A DNA stretch of 64,000 nucleotides from positions 1-64,000 of the forward strand of contig JAPJBO010000209.1 in NCBI GenBank assembly GCA_030068145.1, read 5' to 3'. This document shows, one piece after another, positions 18,136 to 29,700 of the stretch (the stretch's first letter is position 1; every line of letters begins with the position of its first letter). A model generated the notes under the pieces. That model was not told the DNA's origin. It saw only the letters and a list, made by a program, of their open reading frames with translations, and did not search any database. A program made the translations under genes and the position numbers. The DNA is from Diplonema papillatum. Taxonomy: Eukaryota > Euglenozoa > Diplonemea > Diplonemida > Diplonemidae.

Positions 18136-18380
18136 GCCTGACCCGCGGGGAATATCTTACACCCAAAGAGAAGTTCCTTCACCAAGCGGCCATGTCATTT
18201 TGCGAATCGGCGCTTGGAGTGAAGGAAAGTCTCTTGGGAGCAAGTCTCCTGGGAATAAAAATGCACCGCCGTACTGTTTCCAGACGTGTACCTGGTGCCT
18301 GGTCGGTGTTCTCCGTGTGATTCTTTTTCTTCGCAAACAACGAAAGGCACAACCACACCACTGGCAGGCGCAGTTTTTGA

Positions 18381-18412
<32 letters not shown>

Positions 18413-18756
18413 GGGCTCTCGAGAGACAAGGCAGGTAGGGACACAGAACACCATAAGTAAATAAAAATCAAGCAAATGGGAAGCGAACGGGAAGCAAGCG
18501 GATGAGGACGGTGTTCTGTGTTGCTGGGGCCCCGCGCTTGCGTCCGTCCTCAAGCCCCTTTTCTCTTATTCACCCCAGCGAAGCAAAACGGTTCACCACA
18601 AAGACACAAACAGGTTTCACTCTATTTTATCAGGGCTGTATCATCTTTGGTGGCGGACCACCTGCCCTCTTCGATTCGCGGTGGCAAGCCACCTCGCATT
18701 GTTGTTTCTTTTTTTTTTTTTTGGGCCTGTTTGTGTTTTTGCTGGTTGCATGGTGA
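18136..18756. other. Spacer between duplicated blocks; poly-T at 18382-18409
   Basis: No gene recognised. The 28-nt T run at 18382-18409, and a second T run at about 18710-18722, suggest retroposed sequences on the minus strand. Confidence 0.5.
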
Positions 18757-19054
18757 GGGGGGTTGTGGGTGAACAAGAGAAAACCGCAAACCTTTGAGTG
18801 GCTTCTTGGCCACGAAAACAAAAGAAAACAGCATACCCTGTGGCAAACAAGAAAGGGCATACCTTGCTGGTAGGGGCGGAAGGGAGGGACGGAGAACTGA
18901 AAGGAAACGGGTGGGGATGGGAAGGGTGAATGGTAAAAGAAATATGAACGGTAAAAGAAATAAACGGGGGAGAGAGATTGTGAGAGAGACAGAGTGACAG
19001 TAAGAGTGAAAGTGAGTGAGGGAGGGTGCGAGACAGTGTGGGAGAGAGGGTGTT

Positions 19055-19144
<90 letters not shown>

Positions 19145-20107
19145 TGTGTGTGTGCGGTGGAGGGTGAGAGAGACAAGGGCGAGTGCGGGGAGAGTGAGGG
19201 GTAGGGTGGGGGTGGGGAGGTGGGGGGGTTGGGTTTTGTGTTTGTGGGAGAGGGAGCGGGGGGGGTTTGGGGTCGAGGGATGGGGAGGGGAGTGCGCCAG
19301 GTTTGGGGGTGGGGGTGGGCCAATGGGCTCCCCCCGTTGGTTCAGGGGCTCGTGCCTCATTTTAGCGGCAGCGGGACCTGGGCGTACAAAGTCGTGTAGA
19401 CCGCGTCGAGCTCGTGCCATGCGGGGTCCTGGCGGCTTTCTCCTGCCTCGGTGTCCATGAACAGGATCCCCTTCCCTTTCGGGTGTGCCCTGGCATACTT
19501 CCATTGGCCCTCCTCCCCGTCTTGCAACGTCCCCAGGAGGGCAGACCACCTCCCCGGGGGGTACTTTCGAGGCGGTTTCCCCCTGAGGAGGATGATGCCC
19601 AGAAGGTCGCGAGCCGCCACCGTCAGTGTTTCCGCTGTGCACCTCCCTCGCAGTGCGAGCTGCTCGTCTATGGGTGTCTCGAAGTCCGAGGACCTGCGGC
19701 GCTCCCATGCTAGCCACATCTGGATCCTGAACAACTGGGCGAAGGGCACCCTCCGCCGCCCGTGTGCGACTGCCAGCCAGTTAAGGGCCGCCCATCCCCA
19801 CTCGTCCGCCACTCTCCCCTGCCCCGCCTTCCTGTGTAGCGAGATTGGGAACCTGTCCTCTAGCTCCGGGGGTGTCACCACGTCCCATGCGTACTTCGGT
19901 CCCCTGGCCTTCTTTGTTATTCCCCGGGTTGGCCCTGGGGGCTCGTCCTCGCCTCCCTCATCGCATGCCGAGTCCGCGTCTCTCTTCCTCCGCACGCCCG
20001 CAAGCCGGAAAGCAATGCCCTCCCCTGCATCCATGTCAGGAACTCCCCTCGCAGGGAACAGCTCCGCTCCTGGGTCGCCGGCCTGGCCATCCGGCCCCGA
20101 GGTGCCT
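18757..20107. repeat. Duplicated block, copy 2
   Basis: The uninterrupted version of the 16134-18135 block, lying 2,623 bp to the right of it. It ends where identity stops, after GCCCCGAGGTGCCTG near 20107. Confidence 0.85.
19055..19142. repeat. (GA)n microsatellite, about 43 units, followed by (GT)5
   Basis: The same locus as 16434-16572 in the duplicated block but about 50 bp shorter, showing length change after duplication. Confidence 0.95.
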
Positions 20108-20364
20108 GGCCTCGCCGCCGACTCTTGCGCCGTTTCGGGTTCAGGAGTCCGGGGGGTGTCACAAAAAGTATACATATATAACCGGCCGGTTTTGAGGTTT
20201 TTTTTTATATATTCTTTTTGGTGAAGACTATAATATAACTTTTTAACCATGCAGGATAGTCCCTGCCTGCAGACACTCGGCCAGGGCTGGGTCCCAATTG
20301 CTCCCGTAAGGCTCGCAATAACGATGTGGTGTGCACAAACGGCACGGGGGCTCGCGTTGCCCAT
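19357..20364 (-). CDS. Unrecognised protein, possibly mobile-element derived
   Basis: A 335-codon minus-strand frame. The start is uncertain: duplication-shared sequence begins near 20107, and an internal Met at 20034 (giving 225 residues) matches the start of the related fragment at 17728-18066, so it may be the true one. That start is followed by a charged stretch (GVRRKRDADSACDEGGEDE), then a helical-looking region RFPISLHRKAGQGRVADEWG, VPFAQLFRIQMWL, and a C-terminus rich in Lys and Trp. I see no catalytic motif, signal peptide or membrane segment. Conservation of the frame in the duplicate (substitutions but no stops) supports past coding. It could be a domesticated or element-encoded protein. 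Confidence 0.4.
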   Translation of the reverse strand: MGNASPRAVCAHHIVIASLTGAIGTQPWPSVCRQGLSCMVKKLYYSLHQKEYIKKNLKTGRLYMYTFCDTPRTPEPETAQESAARPGTSGPDGQAGDPGAELFPARGVPDMDAGEGIAFRLAGVRRKRDADSACDEGGEDEPPGPTRGITKKARGPKYAWDVVTPPELEDRFPISLHRKAGQGRVADEWGWAALNWLAVAHGRRRVPFAQLFRIQMWLAWERRRSSDFETPIDEQLALRGRCTAETLTVAARDLLGIILLRGKPPRKYPPGRWSALLGTLQDGEEGQWKYARAHPKGKGILFMDTEAGESRQDPAWHELDAVYTTLYAQVPLPLK

Positions 20365-21369
20365 CCTGCAGTGGCAGGTGTGTCCGAATCCTTACCAACG
20401 TAAGGCAGCGCAGCAACTCTGGTGGTGTCCGTGGCTGAAAGGATTGAAACACGGTGCAGGTGGGACCAGTGCCGGTGCTGTGTTGCGCACAAAACCTTTC
20501 CAAGCACGCTCTTGCAACTTCGATGTCTCGCGATTTCGTTTTTGAATGGGCACTGCTTCGTTACAACCAGTCCACCTTTATCCCCTTGAACCGCACCTCA
20601 TTGCCTGCCCGTGTCCATCCAGTCAGTTGCGCGAAGGCGATCAAACGAGTGAGTCCTAGCACCGGAGTTCAAACGGCCACCTAGCGTGGCTGTTGCAGAC
20701 ATGTCGGCACACACAGGGTTTGTTGCGCTCCAAGTCCGGAAGGCGAAGTGTACTCAAAGTCACTAAAACGTTGGAAATTGGCTTCCGGACAGAAGATTGT
20801 TTTGTAGCCTTTAGGAATGGTCCCCCGTACTCTCACCCAAGCTGTCGTCGGTGGATCACTTGTACCACGGTCTATCAGGTCTTGTGCCAACAAATGATAA
20901 ACAACCCACCCATGTTTGCACGTCTTCAGTTACACGGGCCAGCGTCTGCGCCGGGGGCGGCTGCTGGCGGGCAAGCGGTTTCAACAACACGAAACAAAGA
21001 TGGTAGAGGTACCCAGTGTCAGGACCACGAAATGGCTATGCCGAGAACGGAGCCAAGCATCGCCGCAGAGGCAGGCGAAGAAGGGGGACCCCCGTGAGTT
21101 CGGTAAGCCGTCGGACGGACACGGGTCCGCCGTAAATGATGACAAACTGGGGGATAATCCCGGAAATACTTTTGGACGGATCACACTTTTCGCGCATTTT
21201 TCGTCTTCTTGTTGCGGTAGTGGTATGGTCCTTTGACAGAGTGATCCGATGCCTCTCATCTCGCCTTTGAAACACGGCTAAGTCATGCATGCTCATGACA
21301 GACGCTAGCGTCCGACATGTCGACGCGCGTCGCAGTCGTTGGGTGGTATTGACAATCGGACACACGGAT
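20108..21369. other. No gene recognised; dispersed repeat inside
   Basis: Bases about 20420-20520 (GGTGTCCGTGGCTGAAAGGA, then AAACACGGTGCAGGTGGGAC and CCAAGCACGCTCTTGCAA) resemble 57450-57540. An A/T-rich stretch with TATACATATATAA lies at 20169-20181. Short frames only. Confidence 0.45.
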
Positions 21370-21951
21370 GAGCTTCGTTACTTCACTGCCGCAGGTTCCC
21401 CCCTGCCCTGGGAGGTCCGCTTGGCTGCCTTCGGGTTGCGTTTCCGCGTTGGTGTCGTTGCTTCGCTTTTGGACTCCTTCTTCGACTTCGCACGGTCCCA
21501 ACGTCCTGGTTCTGCCCTTGGTGCACGCCTTGCGCTCAGTCTGCGCAGTTCGTCTTTCCTGCTTGACTTCATGCTTCCATCGAGCCTGCTTGCGCTCCCA
21601 TCCCGACGGTATTGCGTCTGCTGTCGAAAACTGCCATTCCGTGTTGCAGCTTTGCGGAGCCCAGCCTGCGGTACGGCTCGCACCTTGTCGCCGGCCTTCT
21701 TCGCCGTCTGCTCTCGTGCGGCGGCTTCGTAGGCGCGCATCACAGCTTCAAACGCCTGCTGGCTCGCTATTTGTGGTTGTTGAGAGTCCGGCCATGTTCC
21801 CGCCTCCGAGAGACGTCAGGACGTTGACTTGCATCTCAAGCGCCGGGTGAATCGGCGTCTGCACGATACTCGTCAGCCGTCGCATCGCGCTCTTCATCGC
21901 GTACGATTTCGCGGTCGCCGAGTCCCGATACTCGGCTCTCGTCTCTGAACC

Positions 21952-22348
21952 TCATCCATCGCGCGATTCGATAGAGCATCGGCGTCGATATTCTGCTCGC
22001 GCGGCACGTGCTCCAACTTGATGTCGGTGCCTTTCTGCCGCAGTTGCCTGCGCCCTCGTCTTGTACGGTCGCAGAGCTTCGGAACAGCGCGCGTTTCCTG
22101 TCATCTGGTCAACGACAAGTCCGCTGTCCCCCCGAACAACCAGCTCTCCGCTCAGCCCTGGCTGGTCTTGCAGTGGTGCAGCGCCTTGATCAGAGCCGTA
22201 TACTCCGCAGCCGCTCGCTCTTCGATCGGGGCACACATCTCCCATTGTTTACCCGTTTTCACATTTCTTCCCCGCGAGGTAGTATACGGCTCCTGCACCC
22301 GAAACGGCCCCACGCGTCCCGTTGTTCCGCGAGTCGAAGAAGACTGCT
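21952..22348 (-). pseudogene. RNase H domain relic of the LINE
   Basis: The minus strand shows VFFDSRNNGTRGAVSGAGAV near 22340 (first catalytic Asp), then EERAAAEYTALIKALHHC near 22190 (the AEYxALI helix with the Glu), and LEHVPREQNIDADALSNRAM near 22000 (HVPRExNxxADxLSNxAMD). These are in the order of RNase HI. Stop codons interrupt the frame near 22150 and 22100. RNase H removes the RNA strand after reverse transcription. Confidence 0.75.
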
Positions 22349-22469
22349 GTCAGTGGTTCGGGCAGTTCGTCCCTCGCCAACCACTGTTTCTCTCTTTCTC
22401 CCGTGTTGCGTTTCTCTCGACGCCGAGTTTTGAGCGGCGTCGGCGTCAGGCCGCTAAAAAGCTCGAAGT

Positions 22470-22882
22470 CAATTGCGAGTTCAAAGAACGTCGCAGAGGC
22501 GCACGTCCCGCACTGCGTCATCCTGTGCTTCTCGCAATACTTCACGGCGAGGCCGTCCCCTGCCGCGTGGTGTGCCTCGGCAGCAGCGCGCTACCGACGC
22601 TTGCCGATGCTTGCACTCTTCGCATTTCACTTTGTGATGTCTCATGCACACTCTCTCGTCCTTGGTGGTGGCCTGGGCACGCCTACCTCCATGCACTGGG
22701 TCTCCGCCGCCCACTAAATTTACCCTCTTGTGCCCCTTCTTGCCGAAGGTGCCGTCTTCGAAGGCGTCCCACCAGCACGTCTGATCCTTTCCTCCCCATA
22801 CGTGGGAAATTACGTCCATCCCCCAGACCTCATCATTGAAGGCGTGCCTGTTCGTCCCCAGCTGCGACTCAAGCACGAGCAT
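22470..22882 (-). pseudogene. LINE Cys/His-rich finger relic
   Basis: RVCMRHHKVKCEECKHRQ (minus, near 22650) parallels CATHHKGKCAVCRAL of the LINE at 9975, and KYCEKHRMTQCGTC (near 22540) parallels AVCDRHRMTRCVEC. The two pieces are now in different frames. Confidence 0.6.
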
Positions 22883-23935
22883 CGTCTCTGTACCCGCACG
22901 ACCTCTGTGGTGGAACGGTTCCTGCTCTCCTTGCCGCAGCGGATCCTGTCGCTACCTGTGTATAACCGTGTCAACCTGTACCTCCCAGTCTGTCCTTCCT
23001 TCTCAGCTTCTATTCTTCGGGGCATAGCCAAACACGGGACCGCTCTGCGCAAGGTAGGGCCATAATAGCGCAGCCCCCTCCCCGCCTTCGCCAAGGCCGG
23101 CTGCAGGGAAAGTGGTCGCCACAAAGGAAATATCTGCATCGCGCGGTTATCTCTTCGCACGTGATGTACTGACATAGTCAGCAGGCAGTTCGAGGCACTT
23201 CCAGAAAAAGGAAGTGGACTGGCTCACCGAAGGTAGGCAGTTCCGGCAGACATCAAGGGTGAGAACCGAAGTTCGGCTTTCCCCCTCGAAGCGTGCCAAA
23301 GCCGTGAGTGGTCTCCGAGGGAGGGGGGCCTCACAAAAAAACATTTACACATCATCGCATTACCTCGTCCTCAGATTTTCGCCGATTCTGGGTCCACTGC
23401 ATTCTGCTCTTTTCGTTCCCACCTTTTTACCTCAACCGCTTGAAACGTGGTAGGAGGCCTGCCCGAGAGGTCTTGTACACGAGTTTGTATACCTAGTCGG
23501 AGACCGCCGTGCTGCAGGAGACGATGTGATGCCCCACACGTCGTGGTCGACATGAGGAATCAACTAACCAGCCCTGGCGCCTGCCGAGGCGCTGCTGCGG
23601 GAGCCGAACAGGAAACAACCTGCCAGTGTGCTCAGCGCCGCGGGCGCCGCGGGCGACGACGTGTTCTGGCTCTACCACCCGGACAACTAGTCGACCAGCG
23701 CGGCAGTCTGGTACCTGCCCAGAAGCAAGTGTAGCGCAGCTTGAACGTCAGGATGATGCGTCCGCATTCATGTATCATCGAATCTCACCGGTTCATCATC
23801 GTATGAGTCGCGAGGTTAACCGTTCCTCTACTCCCGCTGCCACTCCATAATGTCTTCCCTGCGGTGCCGAGTTCGGTCGGTTATGTAGTTTCGCTTCTCT
23901 TGTCCTCGCCAAATACTCCTCCGCAGGCTCTGAGG
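22883..23935. other. Unassigned part of the LINE relic region
   Basis: The RT would be expected here but none of its motifs is visible. T-rich and G/C-rich stretches alternate. Possibly a deletion junction plus unrelated insertion. Confidence 0.35.
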
Positions 23936-24760
23936 TCAATCTCCACAACTCCTCCACCGCCTTTCTTGCGTCAGCCTGATCGAATCGTTCTCATGTCTTG
24001 GCCAGAATCTCCTCAGCCACAATCTCTCTCCCTCCTCGCCCAAATCCGGCATTCTTTTCGGAAAAGCTGCCGATCTCATCACGGTTCCTTTTCGGTCTTG
24101 GAATCTTTCCAGACTCATCCGAACGACGACTGCATGATGCGTCGGGATCGGTTTGACCTCCACTACATTCACAGTTTCGACTGCCTGCAGTGCAGCTTCG
24201 TTGGTCTATTCGTGCTCCGCTTTCTGACTGCCAGCATGTTTTTGTTGATGTCGTCCCGTCCCTCATCGCTATATGATGTGCCACGTCGGTCCAGTGCCCG
24301 ATTGAAGTCGCGGCTCGCAGGGTCCGCGATGCTTCCACGGTTGTGTTGGAGTCACCCATGATAAGGGGACGTTGCCGAGGGCGGAGGCGGCTTCGAACAC
24401 CTTCTCCAGCAGACCTTCTCTCGACTCCTGCTTGCCGGAGTGTCCGTAAACCGTTATCATATGCAATCGGTGTGGCCACGTGATGCCATCTCCCCGTACA
24501 GCTTCCTTTCCAGTTCTTGGTCTCTTTCAGGAATCCAAACCTTTTCCTCGCCTGTGTGGGTACTGTTTGTGTCCCGCCTCTCGCTGCTCTAGTGGTCGGT
24601 TGCGGCTTCGCCGCGCTCTTCGAACAAGCTGCGCGTACACTCTCACAGACGGCGCATCCAACCTCACCTCTTGCATTGCCACGGAGTCCGCGTCAATCGC
24701 GGCGACATCGAGGTAGTGCTTCCGGTAGGAAGTGACGTTCACCGTCGCGACGGTAATTTC
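23936..24760 (-). pseudogene. LINE AP-endonuclease relic
   Basis: On the minus strand, ITVATVNVTSYRKHY (24757 downward) followed by DADSVAMQEVRL matches the APE start, with its Asn and catalytic Glu. HMITVYGHSG (near 24460) and PLIMGDSNTTVEASRTL (near 24360) match the Tyr and (G)DxN motifs. At least one frameshift separates these pieces. Nothing resembling a 2A motif precedes it. Confidence 0.65.
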
Positions 24761-25304
24761 TTGTGGTGGTGCTTTCGTCCGTGTTGATTTTTTGTGAGGC
24801 CGGCGCCTGTTGCGACCGCTGTGGTTCTGGGGGCGGCTTCTCATAGCGCGGGCTCGGTTGTTGTCGTCGTGGAAGCACACCTCGCTGAGGCGCTGCGAGC
24901 AGTCGCGCGAGGGGTACGGTGTCGGTCTCTGTGTGATCCTGCAGATTTTGCAAGGGGAGTTGGAGCCGGTCGTAGCGTAGCGGCATGTAGGTGATGACAA
25001 TGGTCCGGTCCGCCCCCTCCAACCTCCAACCATTGATTCCCGATGGCTTGTGTTCACTACCCACCCAGATGTTGCAACATAGAACCTGTGCCGCTGCGTT
25101 CAGCGTCAATTCATCTCCGTACGTCCTGTCGGCCCCATTCTCCGCAGGTAGTCTTCCATTTCCTCTCCCTGTAGGTAGTCGTAGTACCTCGCGGTATTCG
25201 CTTCGATGTGCTGAACTACCTTTTCCCTCAGTGTTCCTGCGTCTACCCGCCGTAGGACTCCGCAATCGCTGTGAACTGGCAGTTCCCGTCCCCCGGGACC
25301 GGGA

Positions 25305-25775
25305 TCAGCCTCGCCTACTGCGTGCCGTCCGATCAATCCATTGGTAGTCGTTGTCATTGTCCTCTTCGCCTCCCTCCACATCTCCTCCTCCACTCGTCGC
25401 TCTTTCCTCTGCGGGCGATTGCTTGGCCCCCCCGCCATAGCGCCCCCCGTAGCACGACAGGGACTCCGCCCACGTGTATCGTTCCTGCTCCCGGGCAGAA
25501 CCGGCCTCAGCAGGTTCCTGTCTCCTTTCCGGAGCTGCCGCCTGCACCCACCTCCGCATCGGCGATTGGCCGGGCCGTGGACACTTCGATGCTGGTGTCC
25601 GCGCCCGCGACTCCGAAGACCCTTCCGAGCCCCTGACTACCGCGAGAGTCCTTCCTCTCTTTGGGATGTCCTTTATCGCAGTCACTCCTTCCCATCCCGT
25701 GTTTCTCAGGAAACCCTGAGCTTGGGCGGTGATGGTTCGTCTGGCAAAACCAACGTCCCACGTCTTGCCGTCCAC
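25305..25775 (-). pseudogene. ORF1-like relic of the minus-strand LINE
   Basis: It contains GFLRNTGWEGVTAIKDIPKR followed by GRTLAVV, comparable with the RAGWVG..TFSKKGRTRMVV segment of ORF1 at about 5090-5160. It sits upstream of the endonuclease, as expected for ORF1. The remainder is decayed. Confidence 0.5.
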
Positions 25776-26790
25776 CTTAGGTACGGACCTCTCCCCCGCA
25801 CGGGCTCGGTCCTCGCCTGTTTACGGCGAGTCTTCTAACCTGCGTGGTAGACGGCCCGCGACTGCCTTCGCGTCGGCCAGCGTTGTCTCCGCGGACAGCC
25901 AGACGACCCGGCCCGCATCCTTTTTCGGGACCACTAAAACGCCACCGGTGACCCGACGCTTCCAGTCTCCTTGCCTCTTCCGCGTTGATACGGATCAGCG
26001 CGCCGAGAGAGCGCGCTGGATCATCGGCTCTGCCCCTCGTTTCGACGCCCGACTCACGCCCTGCTCCGTGGCAAGCTGCCCGAGGTAGGCCCTCAGGTTG
26101 GCTGTCGCCTCTCCCCGCACCTGCATGGCATTATGGGCATGTCTCCAATGTCACCAGCGTGACAGCGCTAGGCGGAAACAATGCTAGGCCTTCGTGACTG
26201 CCAGCCGAACTCGCTTCGCAAAACGAAGCAGTGTTGTGGGCAATGAGCCAGCCTGATACAGCTGCACGAAACCGTTTGTGAAAGCACACGCGGCATGGGC
26301 AGCGAGCAGGCACCCGGATCTCTTTTGCAGTGCAACAAGAGAGAAGGAAGCAGAGTGGAAGGGAAGGGAGCAGGAGAGGGGCGCGAGCAGCCAGCGATCC
26401 CTACCAACAGCCAGGCGAGCGAGAAATGCACCGGCAAGATGCACGAAGCATGGTGCACACCGCTGCTTGCGTGTGTGTCGAAAGGAGGCGGTCGCCCCCC
26501 ATATACATGCTGCAACCAGCAGCACATGGAACACGAAGCAGGGAGCCTTAACCAAACGAGGCTGCCGTTTAGATCAGCGCATTGCCACCACGAGCAGCTG
26601 GCAGGACCACCAGCTGTGCCGTGAAGATGCTGACAACTTGGGCTATACTCCGCTTCAGGAAATACCCGTGTTTGAATTCCAACACACAAACACCGAGACG
26701 ACATGTACAATTCGCAACTGGTGGTAGTTGCACTGCATCATGAAGAACGGTGACTAATTCCAAAATACAACACATCAAAGGTAATTAACA

Positions 26791-29700
26791 ATGCATAATC
26801 CTTTCAAATGGTCGGCTCTGGCTCTTCTTGGGCTGCTTGCGCACTCATCGGATGCGGCGAATGTTTCGATGTTGGGCCATGACGACGTAGGCATCTCGAG
26901 TTTCATTTCCGCAGGTAACTGGGACAACGGTGCCGCCCCTAGCGCGGGCAACGACTATTTTACGGGCCCGTTCCGGCTGCGAAGTCCGGCAACCACCCTG
27001 AATTACACTTTTGCCGGAGACTCTCTGACCGTCCACACGAGCGAGGGGCGGCTCTTTGGCAAGAGCATCGCGGCCCCAGTATCACCGGGGCAGGTGCTGA
27101 CGATCAACAATCTGATTCTGAACGGCGGTTATGTGGATCAGAGCGGCTGGAGTTGGTTGACGCTGATGGGGAACATTGAGGTGATTGCGGAGTCGTCGTT
27201 CGGCGCGTCGAGCTCCGACACGCTCGAAGTCATGTCTGTAATCAGCGGTTCAGCACCCCTGAACATATCCGGTCCAACGATCAACAGTGGCCAGGACACA
27301 GGCGCCGTGATTCTAAGCGCAGCGAACCCCTACAGCGGGACGATGACATTGTGTGCGAACACGCCCGCCAACTCGGAAAAGGGGCTGCTGCGGCTGAACC
27401 ATCGGGATGCGCTCGCTAGTGCGACGCTGAACACGATCAGTTCGACTCTTGTCGCGCTGTCGTTCAGCGCAGGCGTCAATACCGGCGCGTTCAACATCGG
27501 CGCGTTGACGGGGACCGGGAACATGATGCTTTCGGATACGGTGGGCATGCCGGTGTTGCTGTCCGTGGGCGGCAAGGGCAGCAGCACCACGTATTCCGGC
27601 TCTCTGGTGGGATCAGGAGGTCTGACGAAGGTTGGCTCGGGCACGTTGAGGCTGTTGGGTGCGAACTCGAACAACCGCGGGGACACGGCGGTTGAGGGCG
27701 GGATCCTCTCGTTGACAGTGCCGCATCTGTACGACGAATCGACGGTCTCGATCGCCGGCGGCGCTGTGCTGCAGCTGGACTTTGCCGAAACGGACACGGT
27801 TGGTGGGCTGGTGCTTGGCGGGAATGCGCAGCCGGATGGAGTGTACAGCTCGGGGAATTCGGGCGGGTTCATCACCGGTGCGGGGTCGTTGCTGGTGAAA
27901 ACGGTGGCCGCCGGAAACGATTCTTCTTCAACACCAGCACCCCCTGTCGACTCGCCGTACCGTTCGACGCGTGCGTGGCGGGCGTATGACGGCGGCTCGG
28001 CTCCGCGAACTTCGGGCTTCTTCGATGTCCCGTTCATGGCGGTGAGGACGTGGAATTCGGCGGGGGCGCTGCGGATCGCCGGGCGTCGGCGGACGGCGGG
28101 GATTTACTACAGCGCCGACGATGCGGCGGTGGTCGGGATTGCGGCGAAAGCCCTGCGCGATGACGTGCAGCGCGTGACGGGCTTGCTGCCGAGGGTTTCG
28201 ACGCGAGCACCGGCGGCTGCGGAAGCCATCCTGATCGGGACCATCGGAGAGAGCCCGTTGATTGACGGGCTGATCGCGGCAGGCAAGCTGGACGTGTCTG
28301 CGATCGAAGGTAAATGGGAGGCGTACACGGCTGTCGTGGTGAAGCATCCGATGAGGGGCGTGCGCAGAGCGCTGATCATCGCCGGCAGCGACCGCCGAGG
28401 CACGGCGTTCGGGGTGTTCGGTCTCTCGGAGTCGATGGGTGTCTCTCCGTGGTACTGGTGGGGCGATGTCGCCGTGAAGCCGAAGTCCGCCCTGTACATC
28501 CGAGGGAGCCACACCCAGGCATCGCCTGCCGTGAAGTACCGAGGCATTTTCCTGAACGACGAGGACTGGGGCCTGCAGCCGTGGGCGGCGCAGACGTTCG
28601 AGCCGGAAGTGGGCAACATCGGGCCGAAGACGTACGCCACGATCTACGAACTGCTGCTTCGCCTGCACTCGAACATGATTTGGCCGGCGATGCACGAGTG
28701 GCCGGTGATGACGACTCCGTTTTACCTGGTCCCAGGCAACAAGATCATGGCGGACAAGTACGGGATCGTGATCAGCACCTCGCACCACGAGCCGATGCAC
28801 CGCAACAGCCACGAATACGACGAGAGCCTCCTCGGCTCGTACAGCTACTGGAGCAACTGGGACACTGTCTACCACTTCTGGGATGAACGGGTTGAAGAGA
28901 CGGCTGACTGCGAAAACATCTACACCGTGGGGATGCGGGGCCGAACGGATGCCGGCATGCTCGCCCCCTCTGGGACGACGGATGCACAGAAGACGGAGAA
29001 GCTGCAGAACGCGATCATCCCGGACCAACGGAAGATGCTGAGCGAGCATGTGAACAGCAATGCCTCGGAGATGCCGCAGATTTTCATTCCGTACAAAGAG
29101 ACCCTTGTCCAGTACCAGGCCGGCCTTCAGCTTCCCGACGACGTCACGATCCTGTGGCCCGATGACAACCACGGCTACATCCGGCAGCTTTCGAACGCGA
29201 GTGAGAGGGCGCGGAGCGGCGGGTCGGGTCTTTACTACCATCTGTCGTATTGGGGCGTGCCCGCCAGTTACCTCTGGTTCTGCTCGACGCCGCCCGCCAT
29301 GACCCGTTCCGAAATGCTGAAAGCCTGGGACTTCGAGGCCCGGAACATCTGGCTTGTCAACGTGGGAGACCTGAAGCCGGCCGAAATCGGGACGGAGTTC
29401 TTCCTGCGGATGGCCCGGAACCCCGAGGCGTTCCGCAACTTCGACCAGCACGACTACTTCACTCAGTGGGCCGCGCGGACGTTCGATGCGTGGCACGCGG
29501 AGGCGATTGCTGAGGTGCTCGACGGCTACTTCAGCCTGAACATCGTGAAACGACCCGAACACCTCACGAGTGAGGGAGAGAGCGGGTTCAGCCTGGTGTC
29601 GAACGGGGACGAGGCCCAGAAGCGCCTCGACAAGTTCGCGTCGCTGGCCGCCCTCGCGGACACCATCTACAGAAGGCTGTCTGCCGAGCAGAAGCCCTCC

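Larger units (their letters stand above)
21370..25780 (-). mobile_element. Decayed minus-strand LINE with ORF1, endonuclease, zinc finger and RNase H remnants
   Basis: Reading the minus strand from 25780, an ORF1-like piece, an AP-endonuclease start, further endonuclease pieces in shifted frames, a Cys/His finger, an AIDFELFSGL block, an RNase H domain and a basic tail appear in order, all broken by frameshifts and stops. No RT palm (YADD) was found between about 23900 and 22900, so RT is deleted or too decayed to see. It is related to, but distinct from, the element at 3.7-10.8 kb. Confidence 0.7.
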
